Notes under the pieces: model-generated
Told to the model about the DNA's origin: nothing
Database searches by the model: none
Seen by the model: only the letters and a program-made list of their open reading frames with translations
Part shown: in pieces, positions 5,048-13,542 of the stretch
Numbering within the stretch: the stretch's first letter is position 1
Layout of the letters: each line of letters begins with the position of its first letter
NCBI GenBank assembly: GCA_947584125.1
Contig: CANPWI010000024.1
Span: 1-13,554, forward strand
Length of the DNA: 13,554 nucleotides
Direction of reading: 5' to 3'
From: an uncultured Clostridia bacterium
Lineage (GTDB): Bacteria; Bacillota; Clostridia; TANB77; CAG-508
Position numbers and translations under genes: made by a program

Positions 5048-6535
5048 ATGAAGGATAAAATAAAATCTTTAAGATTAAGATTATTCATAACATTAGCTTG
5101 TACATTAATAATTATAATATCTTTAATAATTTTAATTAACAATAGTGTATTAGAAAGCTTTTATTTATATTCTAAAGAAAAAAATTTAATGTTAGCATAT
5201 AAAATTATAAATAATTATTATAATGAAAATAAAGATGAAAATTCTGAATTGGAAATAGAAAAAATATCTATAAATAATGACTTTGATATTGTTATAAAAC
5301 AAGATGATGAAATTATAGTATATACTACAACTAAAGATTTTTCTATGAATATTATGTATAAAGATATGGTTACAAAGCAAGAAGAAAAGAACAATATATT
5401 GTATAATAAAGATAATGTTGTAATAAGCAAATCAGCTGATTTAAAAAATGGATTAACTTATATATTGTTATCAGGAAAATTAAACAATGGATATACAGTA
5501 TACATAAGAGTAGCTGTAACATCTATACAAGAGAGTGTTAAAATATCAAATAACTTTTTGTGCCTAATTGGTGGAATTGTAATTATAATAAGTGCAGTAA
5601 TAATATCATTTATTGCAAAAAAATTTACAGACCCAATAACAAAATTAAGTGATATTGCTGTAAGAATGTCTAAATTAGATTTCTCAATGAAATATGAAGA
5701 AACAGATAGTGATGATGAAATTAATAGACTTGGAAAAAGTATTAATTTAATGTCAGATAAATTAGAAACAACAATAAATAGACTAAGACAATCAAATTCA
5801 GAACTTGAAAGAGACATTGAAAAAAAATCTAAAATTGATACAATGAGAAAACAATTCATTTCAGATGTATCACACGAATTAAAAACGCCAATAGCTTTAA
5901 TACAAGGATATGCAGAAGGATTAGTTGAAAATGTTACAACAGATGATGAAAGCAGAAAATATTATGCAGAGGTTATTTTAGATGAAACTAGCAAAATGGA
6001 TAAATTAGTAAAAAGTTTATTAGAACTTATGAAATTAGAATATGGAGAAAAGGAATTTAATAATAAGAATTTTAATATAGTAGAATTAATTAAAGAAATA
6101 ATAAAAAAATATAAGTTCATCCTAGAAGAACAAAACATTAATATTACATTTGAAAAGGAACAAAATATTGAAATATATGCAGATGAATTTTCTGTAGAGC
6201 AAGTTATAAATAATTATTTTACAAATGCAATTAAAAATACAAAAGAGATAGATGGAAAAAAAGAAATAAAAATTGATGTAAAAGCTATGGAAGATAAACA
6301 AAAAGCTAGAATATCAGTTTTTAATACAGGAGAAAATATTAAAGAAGAAGACTTGCAAAGAATATGGAATAGATTTTATAAAGCAGATGAATCAAGAAAT
6401 AGAGAAGATGGTGGAACAGGAATTGGTCTTGCAATAGTAAAAGCAATAATGAATAACTATAATCAAGAATATGGTGTAATAAATAAAGAAAATGGTGTAG
6501 AATTTTATTTTGAAATTGATTTAGCAAATATGTAA
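5048..6535 (+). CDS. Membrane sensor histidine kinase
   Basis: Partner of the upstream response regulator. The product is 495 residues. Transmembrane helix 1 is at about 11-31, an extracytoplasmic sensor region of about 135 residues spans 33-167, and helix 2 is at about 170-190. A HAMP linker (191-245) starts KKFTDPI. The dimerisation domain follows with the phosphorylated His276 in DVSHELKTP. The ATP-binding domain has the N box VEQVINNYFTNAIKN (383-397), the G1 box NTGENI (426-431), the F box RFYKAD (442-447) and the G2 box GGTGIGL (455-461). All catalytic motifs are intact. The G1 box carries Asn426 in the place where many kinases have Asp, a substitution also common in PhoR/VanS-like kinases. 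The sensor region has no motif I can tie to a ligand. Confidence 0.95.
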   Translation: MKDKIKSLRLRLFITLACTLIIIISLIILINNSVLESFYLYSKEKNLMLAYKIINNYYNENKDENSELEIEKISINNDFDIVIKQDDEIIVYTTTKDFSMNIMYKDMVTKQEEKNNILYNKDNVVISKSADLKNGLTYILLSGKLNNGYTVYIRVAVTSIQESVKISNNFLCLIGGIVIIISAVIISFIAKKFTDPITKLSDIAVRMSKLDFSMKYEETDSDDEINRLGKSINLMSDKLETTINRLRQSNSELERDIEKKSKIDTMRKQFISDVSHELKTPIALIQGYAEGLVENVTTDDESRKYYAEVILDETSKMDKLVKSLLELMKLEYGEKEFNNKNFNIVELIKEIIKKYKFILEEQNINITFEKEQNIEIYADEFSVEQVINNYFTNAIKNTKEIDGKKEIKIDVKAMEDKQKARISVFNTGENIKEEDLQRIWNRFYKADESRNREDGGTGIGLAIVKAIMNNYNQEYGVINKENGVEFYFEIDLANM

Positions 6536-6551
6536 TATAAAATTATATTTG

Positions 6552-6586
6552 AAAAGCAAAAAGGGTTGTTCTTTTTGCTTTTTTTT
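6552..6586 (+). terminator. Rho-independent terminator of the two-component operon
   Basis: A 12-bp stem AAAAGCAAAAAG (6552-6563) pairs with CTTTTTGCTTTT (6571-6582) around GGTTGTT, followed by a run of T to 6586. The T tract overlaps the -35 box of the next promoter by two bases. Confidence 0.9.
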
Positions 6587-6613
6587 GATACAATGTGAAC
6601 GTAATATTATAAA
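6585..6613 (+). promoter_or_regulatory. Promoter of the GT-C-like/lspA/pseudouridine synthase operon
   Basis: TTGATA (6585-6590), a 17-bp spacer and TATAAA (6608-6613), 25 bases before the start codon at 6638. No other clear promoter or terminator is seen until after 10477, so four genes are probably co-transcribed. Confidence 0.7.
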
Positions 6614-6637
6614 ATAAAAAAATACAAGGAGAATAAA

Positions 6638-8305
6638 ATGGAAGAAAATAAGAAAAACAAAATTATATTTAATATTTTAGCTGTTATATGCATAGTGATG
6701 TTTTGCTTTGCAGTAACACCAATAACTTTACAAAATGATACATATTATACAATAGCAATAGGAAAGCATATTACTGAAAATGGAATAGATATGATGGATC
6801 CATTCTCATGGCATGAAAATTTACCATATACATATCCACATTGGCTATATGATGTAGCAATTTATGGCGTATATAAATTTTTTGGATTTACAGGTATATA
6901 TATATCAACAATTATACTTGCCTCTATACTAGGAATAACAATGTATTTTACAAATAATAAGATAACTAAGAATCAATTAGTATCATTTATACTAACAGTT
7001 GGTGCAATGTATGCATTAAAAGGATTTATTGCTGCAAGAGCACAGCTTGTAACATTTATATTATTTACACTAGAATTGTGTTTTATTGAAATGTTTATGC
7101 AAAGTAAAAAGAAGAGGTATTTAATAGGTCTTGTACTAATTGCTTTACTAATTGCTAATTTGCATGTAGCTGTATGGCCATTTTTCTTTGTTATATTCTT
7201 GCCTTATATTGCTGAATATATAATAGCTTATATAAGAGATAAACATTTAATACATAAGATATATGTAGGAGATATAAAGTCAAAAATAAGAAAATTAGAA
7301 AAATCTAATAAGAAAGATAAAGAAGAAAAAATTATAGAATTAAAAGACAAAATGAATAATGCAATAGATAAATTTGATAAATTTAAGAAAAAACAACAAG
7401 AAGTAAGTGAAAATCCATATAGAATAAAAATAGAAAAAAATGATAGTGTAAAATGGCTTATTATAGTTATGATAATATGTATATTTACAGGATTAATTAC
7501 ACCTTTAGGAGATGCACCATACACATATTTAGTAAAAACAATGCAAGGTAATACAACACAAAGTATAAGTGAACATTTACCTATTGTACTTGGAAATAAA
7601 ACTGTAGAATTATTTACTATTGTTTTATTCTTAGTAATACTTATTTTTACAGATACAAAAATTAAGCTAAGAGATTTATTTATGGTAGCAGGATTAACCT
7701 ATCTAACACTAAAATCACAAAGGCAATTTTCAATGCTTGTAATTTTTGGAGTATATGTATTAAATAAACTAATATCAGATATATTTGAAAAATATGATAA
7801 ACAAGGAACTGAAAACTTTATTAAAATTATGACAACATGGATTGGAAGAATATTAACAATATTATTTTTCATAGCTATTAGTTGGTTTATTTTTAAAGAT
7901 AAGGCTGATAATAAAATTGTAGATGAAAGAAGTTATCCTGTACAAGCAGCTCAATATATTAAAGAAAATTTAGATTTAGAAAATATTAAACTATATAATG
8001 AATATAATTATGGAAGCTACTTATTATTTGAAGGAATCCCTGTTTTTATAGATTCAAGAGCGGATTTATATGCTCCAGAATTTAACAATCAAGATAAAGA
8101 TATTTTTTCTGATTTTATAACTATAGTAAATATTAATAAATATTATGAAGAAATGTTTGATAAATATGAATTTACACATTTAATTCTACAAAAAAATGCT
8201 AAATTAAATATATTCTTATCAAGAGATGATAACTATAAAGAATTATACAGTGACGATTATTTTGTAGTATATGAAAGAAATACAAATAAAACAATTACAA
8301 ACTAA
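6638..8305 (+). CDS. Polytopic membrane protein, GT-C glycosyltransferase-like
   Basis: The product is 555 residues with about nine to ten transmembrane segments. The first is at 10-30, and the others cluster at 85-200, 271-290, 325-380 and 400-420. The first extracytoplasmic loop holds Asp34, then an IGKHITENG segment, DPFSW at 54-58 and YPHWLYD at 66-72. This pattern is typical of a poorly characterised GT-C-like family (lipid-linked sugar transferases such as PMT/ArnT use acidic residues in this loop). The C-terminal soluble domain (about 431-545) has YPVQAAQYIKENL, NEYNYGSYLLF, PVFIDSRADLY and THLILQKNA, matching the tail I associate with the same family. Residues about 204-268 form a Lys/Glu-rich coiled-coil insert, presumably cytoplasmic. 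AAGGAG lies six bases before the ATG. The stop codon overlaps the lspA ribosome site. The family match is recalled, the activity inferred. Confidence 0.7.
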   Translation: MEENKKNKIIFNILAVICIVMFCFAVTPITLQNDTYYTIAIGKHITENGIDMMDPFSWHENLPYTYPHWLYDVAIYGVYKFFGFTGIYISTIILASILGITMYFTNNKITKNQLVSFILTVGAMYALKGFIAARAQLVTFILFTLELCFIEMFMQSKKKRYLIGLVLIALLIANLHVAVWPFFFVIFLPYIAEYIIAYIRDKHLIHKIYVGDIKSKIRKLEKSNKKDKEEKIIELKDKMNNAIDKFDKFKKKQQEVSENPYRIKIEKNDSVKWLIIVMIICIFTGLITPLGDAPYTYLVKTMQGNTTQSISEHLPIVLGNKTVELFTIVLFLVILIFTDTKIKLRDLFMVAGLTYLTLKSQRQFSMLVIFGVYVLNKLISDIFEKYDKQGTENFIKIMTTWIGRILTILFFIAISWFIFKDKADNKIVDERSYPVQAAQYIKENLDLENIKLYNEYNYGSYLLFEGIPVFIDSRADLYAPEFNNQDKDIFSDFITIVNINKYYEEMFDKYEFTHLILQKNAKLNIFLSRDDNYKELYSDDYFVVYERNTNKTITN

Positions 8306-8316
8306 GGAGAAAATGA

Positions 8317-8850
8317 ATGAATAAAAAAAAGACAATTTTGATTATAATATTTGCTATTATTTTAATAATTTTAGATCAAGGTTTAAAAATATTTGCTACA
8401 TTAAATTTAAGTGAACCCAAAGTACTAATAGAAAACTTTTTAAACCTTGAATTCACAGAAAATACAGGTGGAGCTTTAGGAATAGGAAAAGATAATGTAG
8501 TAATGTTTATTATAACAAATATTATTGTTATAGGAATTATAATTAGATTTATAATACTACAAAAGGAACATATTACAAATGCAAAATTATTTTTATTACT
8601 ACTAATAATTGCAGGAGGCATAAGTAACTTAATAGATAGAGTATTTAAAGGAGGAGTAATAGATTATATTAAATTATTTCCAAATATAAACTCTACTATA
8701 ATTAATTTAGCAGATATATATATTTTTGTTGGTTGGGTACTAATTGTATTTGTATTTGCACTTAATACTTATCAAGATATTCAAAAAATGAAAGAAGAAA
8801 AAAGAGAAAGAAAGGAAAAATATGAAGCAAAAAGAGTTCAAGATAAATGA
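8317..8850 (+). CDS. lspA: Lipoprotein signal peptidase (signal peptidase II)
   Basis: A membrane aspartyl protease that removes the signal peptide from prolipoproteins after lipid attachment to the conserved Cys. The 177-residue product has four hydrophobic helices (about 6-26, 60-80, 89-105, 130-150). Conserved features in order: Asp20-Gln21 at the end of helix 1, FTENTGGALG (46-55), GGISNLIDR (100-109), the catalytic Asp116 in GVIDYI, and the second catalytic Asp133 in INLADIYI. The C-terminal Lys/Glu/Arg tail of about 25 residues is cytoplasmic and longer than in compact homologues. The ribosome site AAGGAG (8304-8309) overlaps the upstream stop codon. An ATG at 8313 opens only a four-codon frame and is rejected. 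The last 29 bases overlap the next gene. Confidence 0.96.
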   Translation: MNKKKTILIIIFAIILIILDQGLKIFATLNLSEPKVLIENFLNLEFTENTGGALGIGKDNVVMFIITNIIVIGIIIRFIILQKEHITNAKLFLLLLIIAGGISNLIDRVFKGGVIDYIKLFPNINSTIINLADIYIFVGWVLIVFVFALNTYQDIQKMKEEKRERKEKYEAKRVQDK

Positions 8851-9745
8851 TGAAGTTGATAATTTAAGATTAGATAAGGCATTAGCTATATTAGATTCAG
8901 AATTATCAAGAGTAGCTATCCAAAGATTAATTGAAGAAGAAAATGTACTTGTTAATGATAAGCTTCAAAAAGCATCAAACAAAGTAAAAAAAGGAGATAT
9001 AATTTTAGTTAAATATCCTGAGGTAAAAAAGGCAAATATAGAAGCACAAGATATACCAATAGAGATTATATATGAAGATAAAGATATAATTGTGGTAAAT
9101 AAACCTAAAGGGTTAGTAGTTCATCCAGCAAATGGCAATCCAGATGGAACACTTGTAAATGCAATAATGGCAATATGCAAAGATAGTTTATCAGGAATAG
9201 GTGGACAAATAAGACCAGGAATAGTACATAGATTAGATAAAGATACAACAGGTGTGTTAATAATTGCAAAAAATGATATGGCACATATTAATATTAGTGA
9301 ACAAATAAAAAATAGAGAAACTAAAAAAATATATGTAGCATTAGTTAGAGGCATAATAAAAGAAAATGAAGCAACAATCAATATGCCAATAGGAAGAAGT
9401 ACAAAAGACAGAAAAAAAATGGCTGTAAATAAAAATGGAAAAGAAGCAATAACACATTTTAAAGTTTTAAAAAGATATAAAGAAGGATATACATTTATAG
9501 AATTAAAAATAGATACTGGAAGAACACATCAAATTAGAGTACATTTATCTGAAATTGGTTATCCAGTTGTAGGAGATTGTGTATATTCAAATGGAAAAAA
9601 TATTTTTGGAGTAAAAGGACAAATGCTACATGCTAAAAGCATTGAATTTACACATCCAACTACAAAAGAAAAAATGAAAATTGAAGCAAAATTGCCAGAA
9701 TATTTTGAAAATATTTTAAAAAAGTTAGATGAGGAAAATAAATAA
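8822..9745 (+). CDS. RluA/RluD-family rRNA pseudouridine synthase
   Basis: Converts specific uridines of 23S rRNA to pseudouridine. The product is 307 residues. An N-terminal S4 RNA-binding domain (about 12-70) carries LRLDKALAI and SRVAIQRLIEEENVLVN. The catalytic domain (about 80-300) holds KPKGLVVHP (95-102), the catalytic Asp139 in HRLDKDTTG, and a DTGRTHQIRVH block, the standard substrate and active-site motifs. The position just after lspA corresponds to ylyB of Bacillus, so it is the likely RluD-type enzyme, although paralogues with other targets share these motifs. The start lies inside the end of lspA (29-base overlap, different frame) behind AAAGGAAAAAT, which implies translational coupling. 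Confidence 0.93.
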   Translation: MKQKEFKINDEVDNLRLDKALAILDSELSRVAIQRLIEEENVLVNDKLQKASNKVKKGDIILVKYPEVKKANIEAQDIPIEIIYEDKDIIVVNKPKGLVVHPANGNPDGTLVNAIMAICKDSLSGIGGQIRPGIVHRLDKDTTGVLIIAKNDMAHINISEQIKNRETKKIYVALVRGIIKENEATINMPIGRSTKDRKKMAVNKNGKEAITHFKVLKRYKEGYTFIELKIDTGRTHQIRVHLSEIGYPVVGDCVYSNGKNIFGVKGQMLHAKSIEFTHPTTKEKMKIEAKLPEYFENILKKLDEENK

Positions 9746-10477
9746 ATGGAAGAAATAAGATTACAAAAGTTCCTTGCTGATGCTGGAATTGCATCAAGAA
9801 GAAAATGTGAAGAATATATATTGCAAGGCAAAGTAAAAGTAAATGATAAAATAATAAATGAATTAGGAGTAAAAATAAATCCTAATATAGATAAAGTCAA
9901 ATTTGAAAACAAAGATGTAAAATATGAAAATAATGAATATATATACATTTTATTAAATAAACCTATAGATTATGTTACAACTGTACATGAACAATTTAAT
10001 AGAAAAACAGTTATGGATTTAGTAAAAGATGTAGATAAAAGAATAGTACCAGTTGGAAGGCTAGATATGTACACATCAGGTGCTTTAATACTAACAAATG
10101 ACGGAGATTTTATTTATAAAATAACTCACCCTAAACATGAAATAACAAAAACATATACTGTAACTGTAAGAGGAATTGTTTCAAAAGAAGATGTGGAAAA
10201 GTTAGAAAATGGTGTAAAAATAGATGATTATATAACTAAAAAAGCTAAAGTAAAAATATTAAAAACAGACTTACAAAAAAATATATCAAGATTAGAAATA
10301 GTTATTCATGAAGGAAAGAATAGGCAAATTAGAAAAATGTGTGAGGCAATTAATAAAAAAGTTATAGCATTACATAGAAGCAAAATAGGTAAGGTAGATG
10401 TAAAAGACTTAAAAATAGGACAATGGAGATATTTAACAAAAAAAGAGATAGACGATTTAAAATTGGACAAAAAATAA
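9746..10477 (+). CDS. rluB: RsuA/RluB-family rRNA pseudouridine synthase
   Basis: The product is 243 residues. An N-terminal S4 domain (about 3-50: IRLQKFLADAGIASRRKCEE, GKVKVND) is followed by the RsuA-type catalytic domain with LLNKP (69-73), the catalytic Asp107 in VGRLDMYTSG, and HEGKNRQIRKM near the C-terminus. In Firmicutes the enzyme with this architecture and length is normally RluB, which modifies the 2605 region of 23S rRNA; RluE/RluF-type alternatives cannot be excluded. The start codon directly follows the stop of the previous gene (TAAATG), with GAGG at 9731-9734 inside that gene, so the two synthases are tightly coupled. In Bacillus rluB lies near scpA-scpB; here scpB is about 6 kb away in another unit. 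Confidence 0.9.
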   Translation: MEEIRLQKFLADAGIASRRKCEEYILQGKVKVNDKIINELGVKINPNIDKVKFENKDVKYENNEYIYILLNKPIDYVTTVHEQFNRKTVMDLVKDVDKRIVPVGRLDMYTSGALILTNDGDFIYKITHPKHEITKTYTVTVRGIVSKEDVEKLENGVKIDDYITKKAKVKILKTDLQKNISRLEIVIHEGKNRQIRKMCEAINKKVIALHRSKIGKVDVKDLKIGQWRYLTKKEIDDLKLDKK

Positions 10478-10495
10478 AAAATATGATAAAATAAA

Positions 10496-10528
10496 TTGTG
10501 TAGAAATTATATTGTTTATTACAATATA
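10496..10528 (+). promoter_or_regulatory. Promoter with overlapping inverted repeat (candidate operator)
   Basis: TTGTGT (10496-10501) is followed by an 18-bp spacer and TACAAT (10520-10525). A perfect 8-bp inverted repeat, TATATTGT (10508-10515) and ACAATATA (10521-10528), with a 5-base centre, covers the -10 box. It lacks a T tract, so it looks more like an operator dyad than a terminator. The ribosome site AGGAGGT at 10533-10539 precedes the start at 10547. Confidence 0.5.
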
Positions 10529-10546
10529 AAATAGGAGGTATAATTA

Positions 10547-11491
10547 ATGGTAGAAGATAACCAAATTGAAGCTAAAAATTCCCCATTTGCAATAAGACCT
10601 GGAGAGGTTAAAACATTTGATGGAAAAGATGGATATGTATCAATGAATCAAATTATCCATAAAATTAATTTAGGACATATAAATGATTTACATTTTAAAA
10701 TATTAGAAATAGTTAATGAATTTGAATTTATAACATCAAGACAATTATGCCAAATTTTAGACTGGAAAGGAATTGAATATAAATCACAAGATAAATTAAA
10801 TAATAAACTAGAACAACTTATTAAATCAAAAATTTTAACAAGATATTATTTTACATCTGAAGAGGGAAAAGGAATATATAGAATATACTGTTTAGAAAAA
10901 ATGGGTAAATACTTATTAAATTCAAGAGGAATAGAATGTAAATGGCAACCAACAGATAATACTAAACCAGTGGCTATGATAAAGAAAAGATTAGCAGGAA
11001 ACCAAACATTAATTGCATATTTAAGAAAAGTAAAAGCATTTGATGAATATACTGTTAAACCTGCACTTACTGCAAAAACAATTGGAAAAATGTTTAAAGC
11101 AACAGGTGGAAGTGTAAAATTAACTAAAAGTAATAAATCTATAGTATTTTTATTTGAGGTAATAAGAAGAGAAGAAGACTGGGAAAAGAAATTGGTAGAA
11201 AAAATGAGATTATACCAAGACTTTTATAATAATTTTCAACCAATGGATTCAGGATTTAATTCAATGCCACAACTAATATTTGTATGTGAAGATGATAAAC
11301 ATTGTGCTGAAACATTTAAAACAATAGTAACAAATAGAGTGGAAATTCCAGAAATAAAATTATACTTTACTACAGATTTAAAACAAAACAATGAAACTTT
11401 AGCTAATACATTAATAGAATTCAAACTAGATGAAACAAGCAATAAGTACAAAGTAGAAGAGGTAGAGTTAAAATTATTAGATATAGAATAA
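10547..11491 (+). CDS. Winged-helix protein, replication-relaxation (RepRelax) type
   Basis: The product is 314 residues. Residues about 46-130 form a winged-helix domain (LHFKILEIVNEFEFITSRQL, KLNNKLEQLIKSKILTRY, YRIYCLEKMGKYLLNSRG). Residues about 145-300 have the layout of the replication-relaxation family, whose fold resembles PD-(D/E)XK nucleases: FLFEVIRRE with Glu204, the helix KLVEKMRLYQDFY, then the beta strand PQLIFVCED. The family is known from plasmids and conjugative elements, and catalytic activity is not established here. It is preceded by AGGAGGT and ends at a bidirectional terminator facing the VirD4-like ATPase gene, which supports a link with DNA transfer. The family assignment rests on pattern recall and is moderate; the winged helix is firmer. 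Confidence 0.65.
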   Translation: MVEDNQIEAKNSPFAIRPGEVKTFDGKDGYVSMNQIIHKINLGHINDLHFKILEIVNEFEFITSRQLCQILDWKGIEYKSQDKLNNKLEQLIKSKILTRYYFTSEEGKGIYRIYCLEKMGKYLLNSRGIECKWQPTDNTKPVAMIKKRLAGNQTLIAYLRKVKAFDEYTVKPALTAKTIGKMFKATGGSVKLTKSNKSIVFLFEVIRREEDWEKKLVEKMRLYQDFYNNFQPMDSGFNSMPQLIFVCEDDKHCAETFKTIVTNRVEIPEIKLYFTTDLKQNNETLANTLIEFKLDETSNKYKVEEVELKLLDIE

Positions 11492-11523
11492 AAAAATCTC
11501 CGGATTAACCGGAGATTTTTTTT
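11491..11523. terminator. Strong bidirectional terminator
   Basis: The stem AAAAAATCTCCGG (11491-11503) pairs with CCGGAGATTTTTT (11509-11521) around ATTAA, flanked by A and T runs on both sides. The TCTCCGG core makes it the most GC-rich hairpin in the window. It separates the two convergent genes ending at 11491 and 11527. Confidence 0.95.
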
Positions 11524-11526
11524 ATT

Positions 11527-13542
11527 CTATTTTTTATTTTTTAAATCAAATACAATTGCATCTTCATTATTAAATAAATAATTTGAATCTGTTGTATTAT
11601 TTTGTATTGGGTCAAAATCATCATTTCCATTATCAAATGTTATATTTTTTGGATTAAATTTATTTTTCTTGTTTGAAGGTGCACTATCTTCAGTAATTCC
11701 ATTAGTAAATTTAACAAAATTATAATTTTTAGAAGAATGAGCTTCTTTATGCTTTGCTTCTATGAAGTCAACTTTACCTTTAGCAAATACAATTTTACCT
11801 TTTAAATCTTTAGTTTTAACAATACAGTTTTTAAATTTTAGATATTGAACTTCACCACTACCAATATTGCTTTTCCAATCCCACTTAATACCAGATAAAG
11901 TAGGATCATATTCTCCTTTATCAGTTTTATAATTATTATTAAATTTCCATTCTCTGTGTTGACCTAATTCTCTTGACCACCAATCATTTTCTTCAGGAGT
12001 ATTATTTCCAAATGCAATTTTTGTAGAACAATTTGCTAAAATTGTTGTTTTATAAGTATCTTTAGAATCAGGTGCAAGTTGAGATAAGTTTTGAGCTGAT
12101 ATTAAAGTTCCAACTCTATATTTTCTATATAATGTAAATATAGATTCTGTTGCGCTACACAAGAAATCTGGGAATTCATCAATATATAAGAAGTGAGGAA
12201 TTCTTGTTTTTTCATTTCCAGGTCTTCTAAGAACAGAGTATTGCATAATAAGTAAAAAGAATAATCCAAATCCTTTATGTGCTTTTGCTCCTAAATCACC
12301 TCGTCTTGTACATACTAATGTAATTTCTCCATTTTCTAAAACTTTATCATAATTTATATTATTTGTTCTATTACATAAAATATTTTTTACACCATTAATA
12401 CGAAGCAAATTATCTAGTTGAGTTGCAGCAACTGATGTAAATTTCTCCATATCTTCTTTTCCAGGAGAATTTGAATAAAAATACTTTTTAAAGTAATTTA
12501 ATAGTAATTTATATTTAGATGCAAGTTCGGAATTTTCCTCTAATTCTTTACACATTTTTTCAACAAGAGAAAAATCATTAAGCATATCTAACATATCCTC
12601 TAAATTTGGTAAAATACCATTATTAAGTTTTGGATACATCTCTTTTAATAATATTGATATATTTTCTATTGCTTGGTTTGCAGCATTTTCACGATAAGCA
12701 AGCTCCATATCTTTAAGTGTATCATTCATACCACGAAGTACTGTTGAAATTGCAATTGCAGTTTGAGCAGGATTATCATAAATAAAAGGATTTAATCCTA
12801 GAGAATTTGGGTTTAATGGGTCTATAATATTAACAGGAATATTATAATTTTTTGCAACATCTAATATACGAGATGTTGATTCATAATCAGGTGAAACTGA
12901 TGTTAAACCTAAATTCTTATATACAAAATTATCTGAGCTATCATTGTACATCATTTTTTTCATATAAGCTTTATATACTTTTTCTTTTCCATCCATAGGG
13001 GTAAGCATATTTAAAGTAAAATTCTTATTTAAATAATCATTATCATAAGGACAATTTAATCTTGCAATACCAGTTTTTAAAGCTGTAAATCCCATTTCCT
13101 TTGAAGCTTCTTTAAAGAAATATTTTTTCTCTATATCTCTTGCCATTAATGGCTCAAAAATCATAGATGTTTTTCCACTACCAGAAGAACCGATTACAAG
13201 TGTTGATTCAAATCTTCTAATTTCAGGAACTTTTGTAGCCTTTCCTGTTTTTGTATCTATACAAAGAGTTGCTTCACAAGTATATGGGCCCCATCCATCA
13301 GCTTTATTAGATAAATCAATTCCACTATAATCATATACTGATTTTTGTAAATTCAATGTTTCATTAACTGTTAAAAATAAAGGCTTAAACACCAAAGGAT
13401 AAACAGTCATTAATGGTAGGTATATAGCTATTGATTGAAAAGCAGGTTTTATTAAATAAGCAAAATCTGTTACAATTTCAACATAATTAGGTAAGCTTAT
13501 AAGGAAAAACCAAAGTGCTGCATTAATCCATTGTACAAACAT
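11527..13542 (-). CDS. VirD4/TraG-like type IV coupling ATPase (5' end uncertain)
   Basis: A membrane-bound ATPase of the kind that delivers DNA-relaxase complexes to a conjugative secretion channel. From the Met at 13542 it has 671 residues. Hydrophobic stretches lie at about 8-18 and 33-52, then a cytoplasmic ATPase: Walker A GSSGSGKTS (118-126), Walker B FLYIDEF (451-457), the SAQNLSQL motif (482-489) and TKIAFGN (507-513), the usual order in VirD4/TraG proteins. An all-helical insertion occupies about 255-380. The tail beyond 600 is polar and Asn/Asp/Lys-rich. The Met at 13542 has AGGTG five bases upstream, but the frame stays open to the window edge and the first hydrophobic stretch is short, so the protein may start outside. 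It converges with the RepRelax-like gene. Confidence 0.9.
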   Translation of the reverse strand: MFVQWINAALWFFLISLPNYVEIVTDFAYLIKPAFQSIAIYLPLMTVYPLVFKPLFLTVNETLNLQKSVYDYSGIDLSNKADGWGPYTCEATLCIDTKTGKATKVPEIRRFESTLVIGSSGSGKTSMIFEPLMARDIEKKYFFKEASKEMGFTALKTGIARLNCPYDNDYLNKNFTLNMLTPMDGKEKVYKAYMKKMMYNDSSDNFVYKNLGLTSVSPDYESTSRILDVAKNYNIPVNIIDPLNPNSLGLNPFIYDNPAQTAIAISTVLRGMNDTLKDMELAYRENAANQAIENISILLKEMYPKLNNGILPNLEDMLDMLNDFSLVEKMCKELEENSELASKYKLLLNYFKKYFYSNSPGKEDMEKFTSVAATQLDNLLRINGVKNILCNRTNNINYDKVLENGEITLVCTRRGDLGAKAHKGFGLFFLLIMQYSVLRRPGNEKTRIPHFLYIDEFPDFLCSATESIFTLYRKYRVGTLISAQNLSQLAPDSKDTYKTTILANCSTKIAFGNNTPEENDWWSRELGQHREWKFNNNYKTDKGEYDPTLSGIKWDWKSNIGSGEVQYLKFKNCIVKTKDLKGKIVFAKGKVDFIEAKHKEAHSSKNYNFVKFTNGITEDSAPSNKKNKFNPKNITFDNGNDDFDPIQNNTTDSNYLFNNEDAIVFDLKNKK

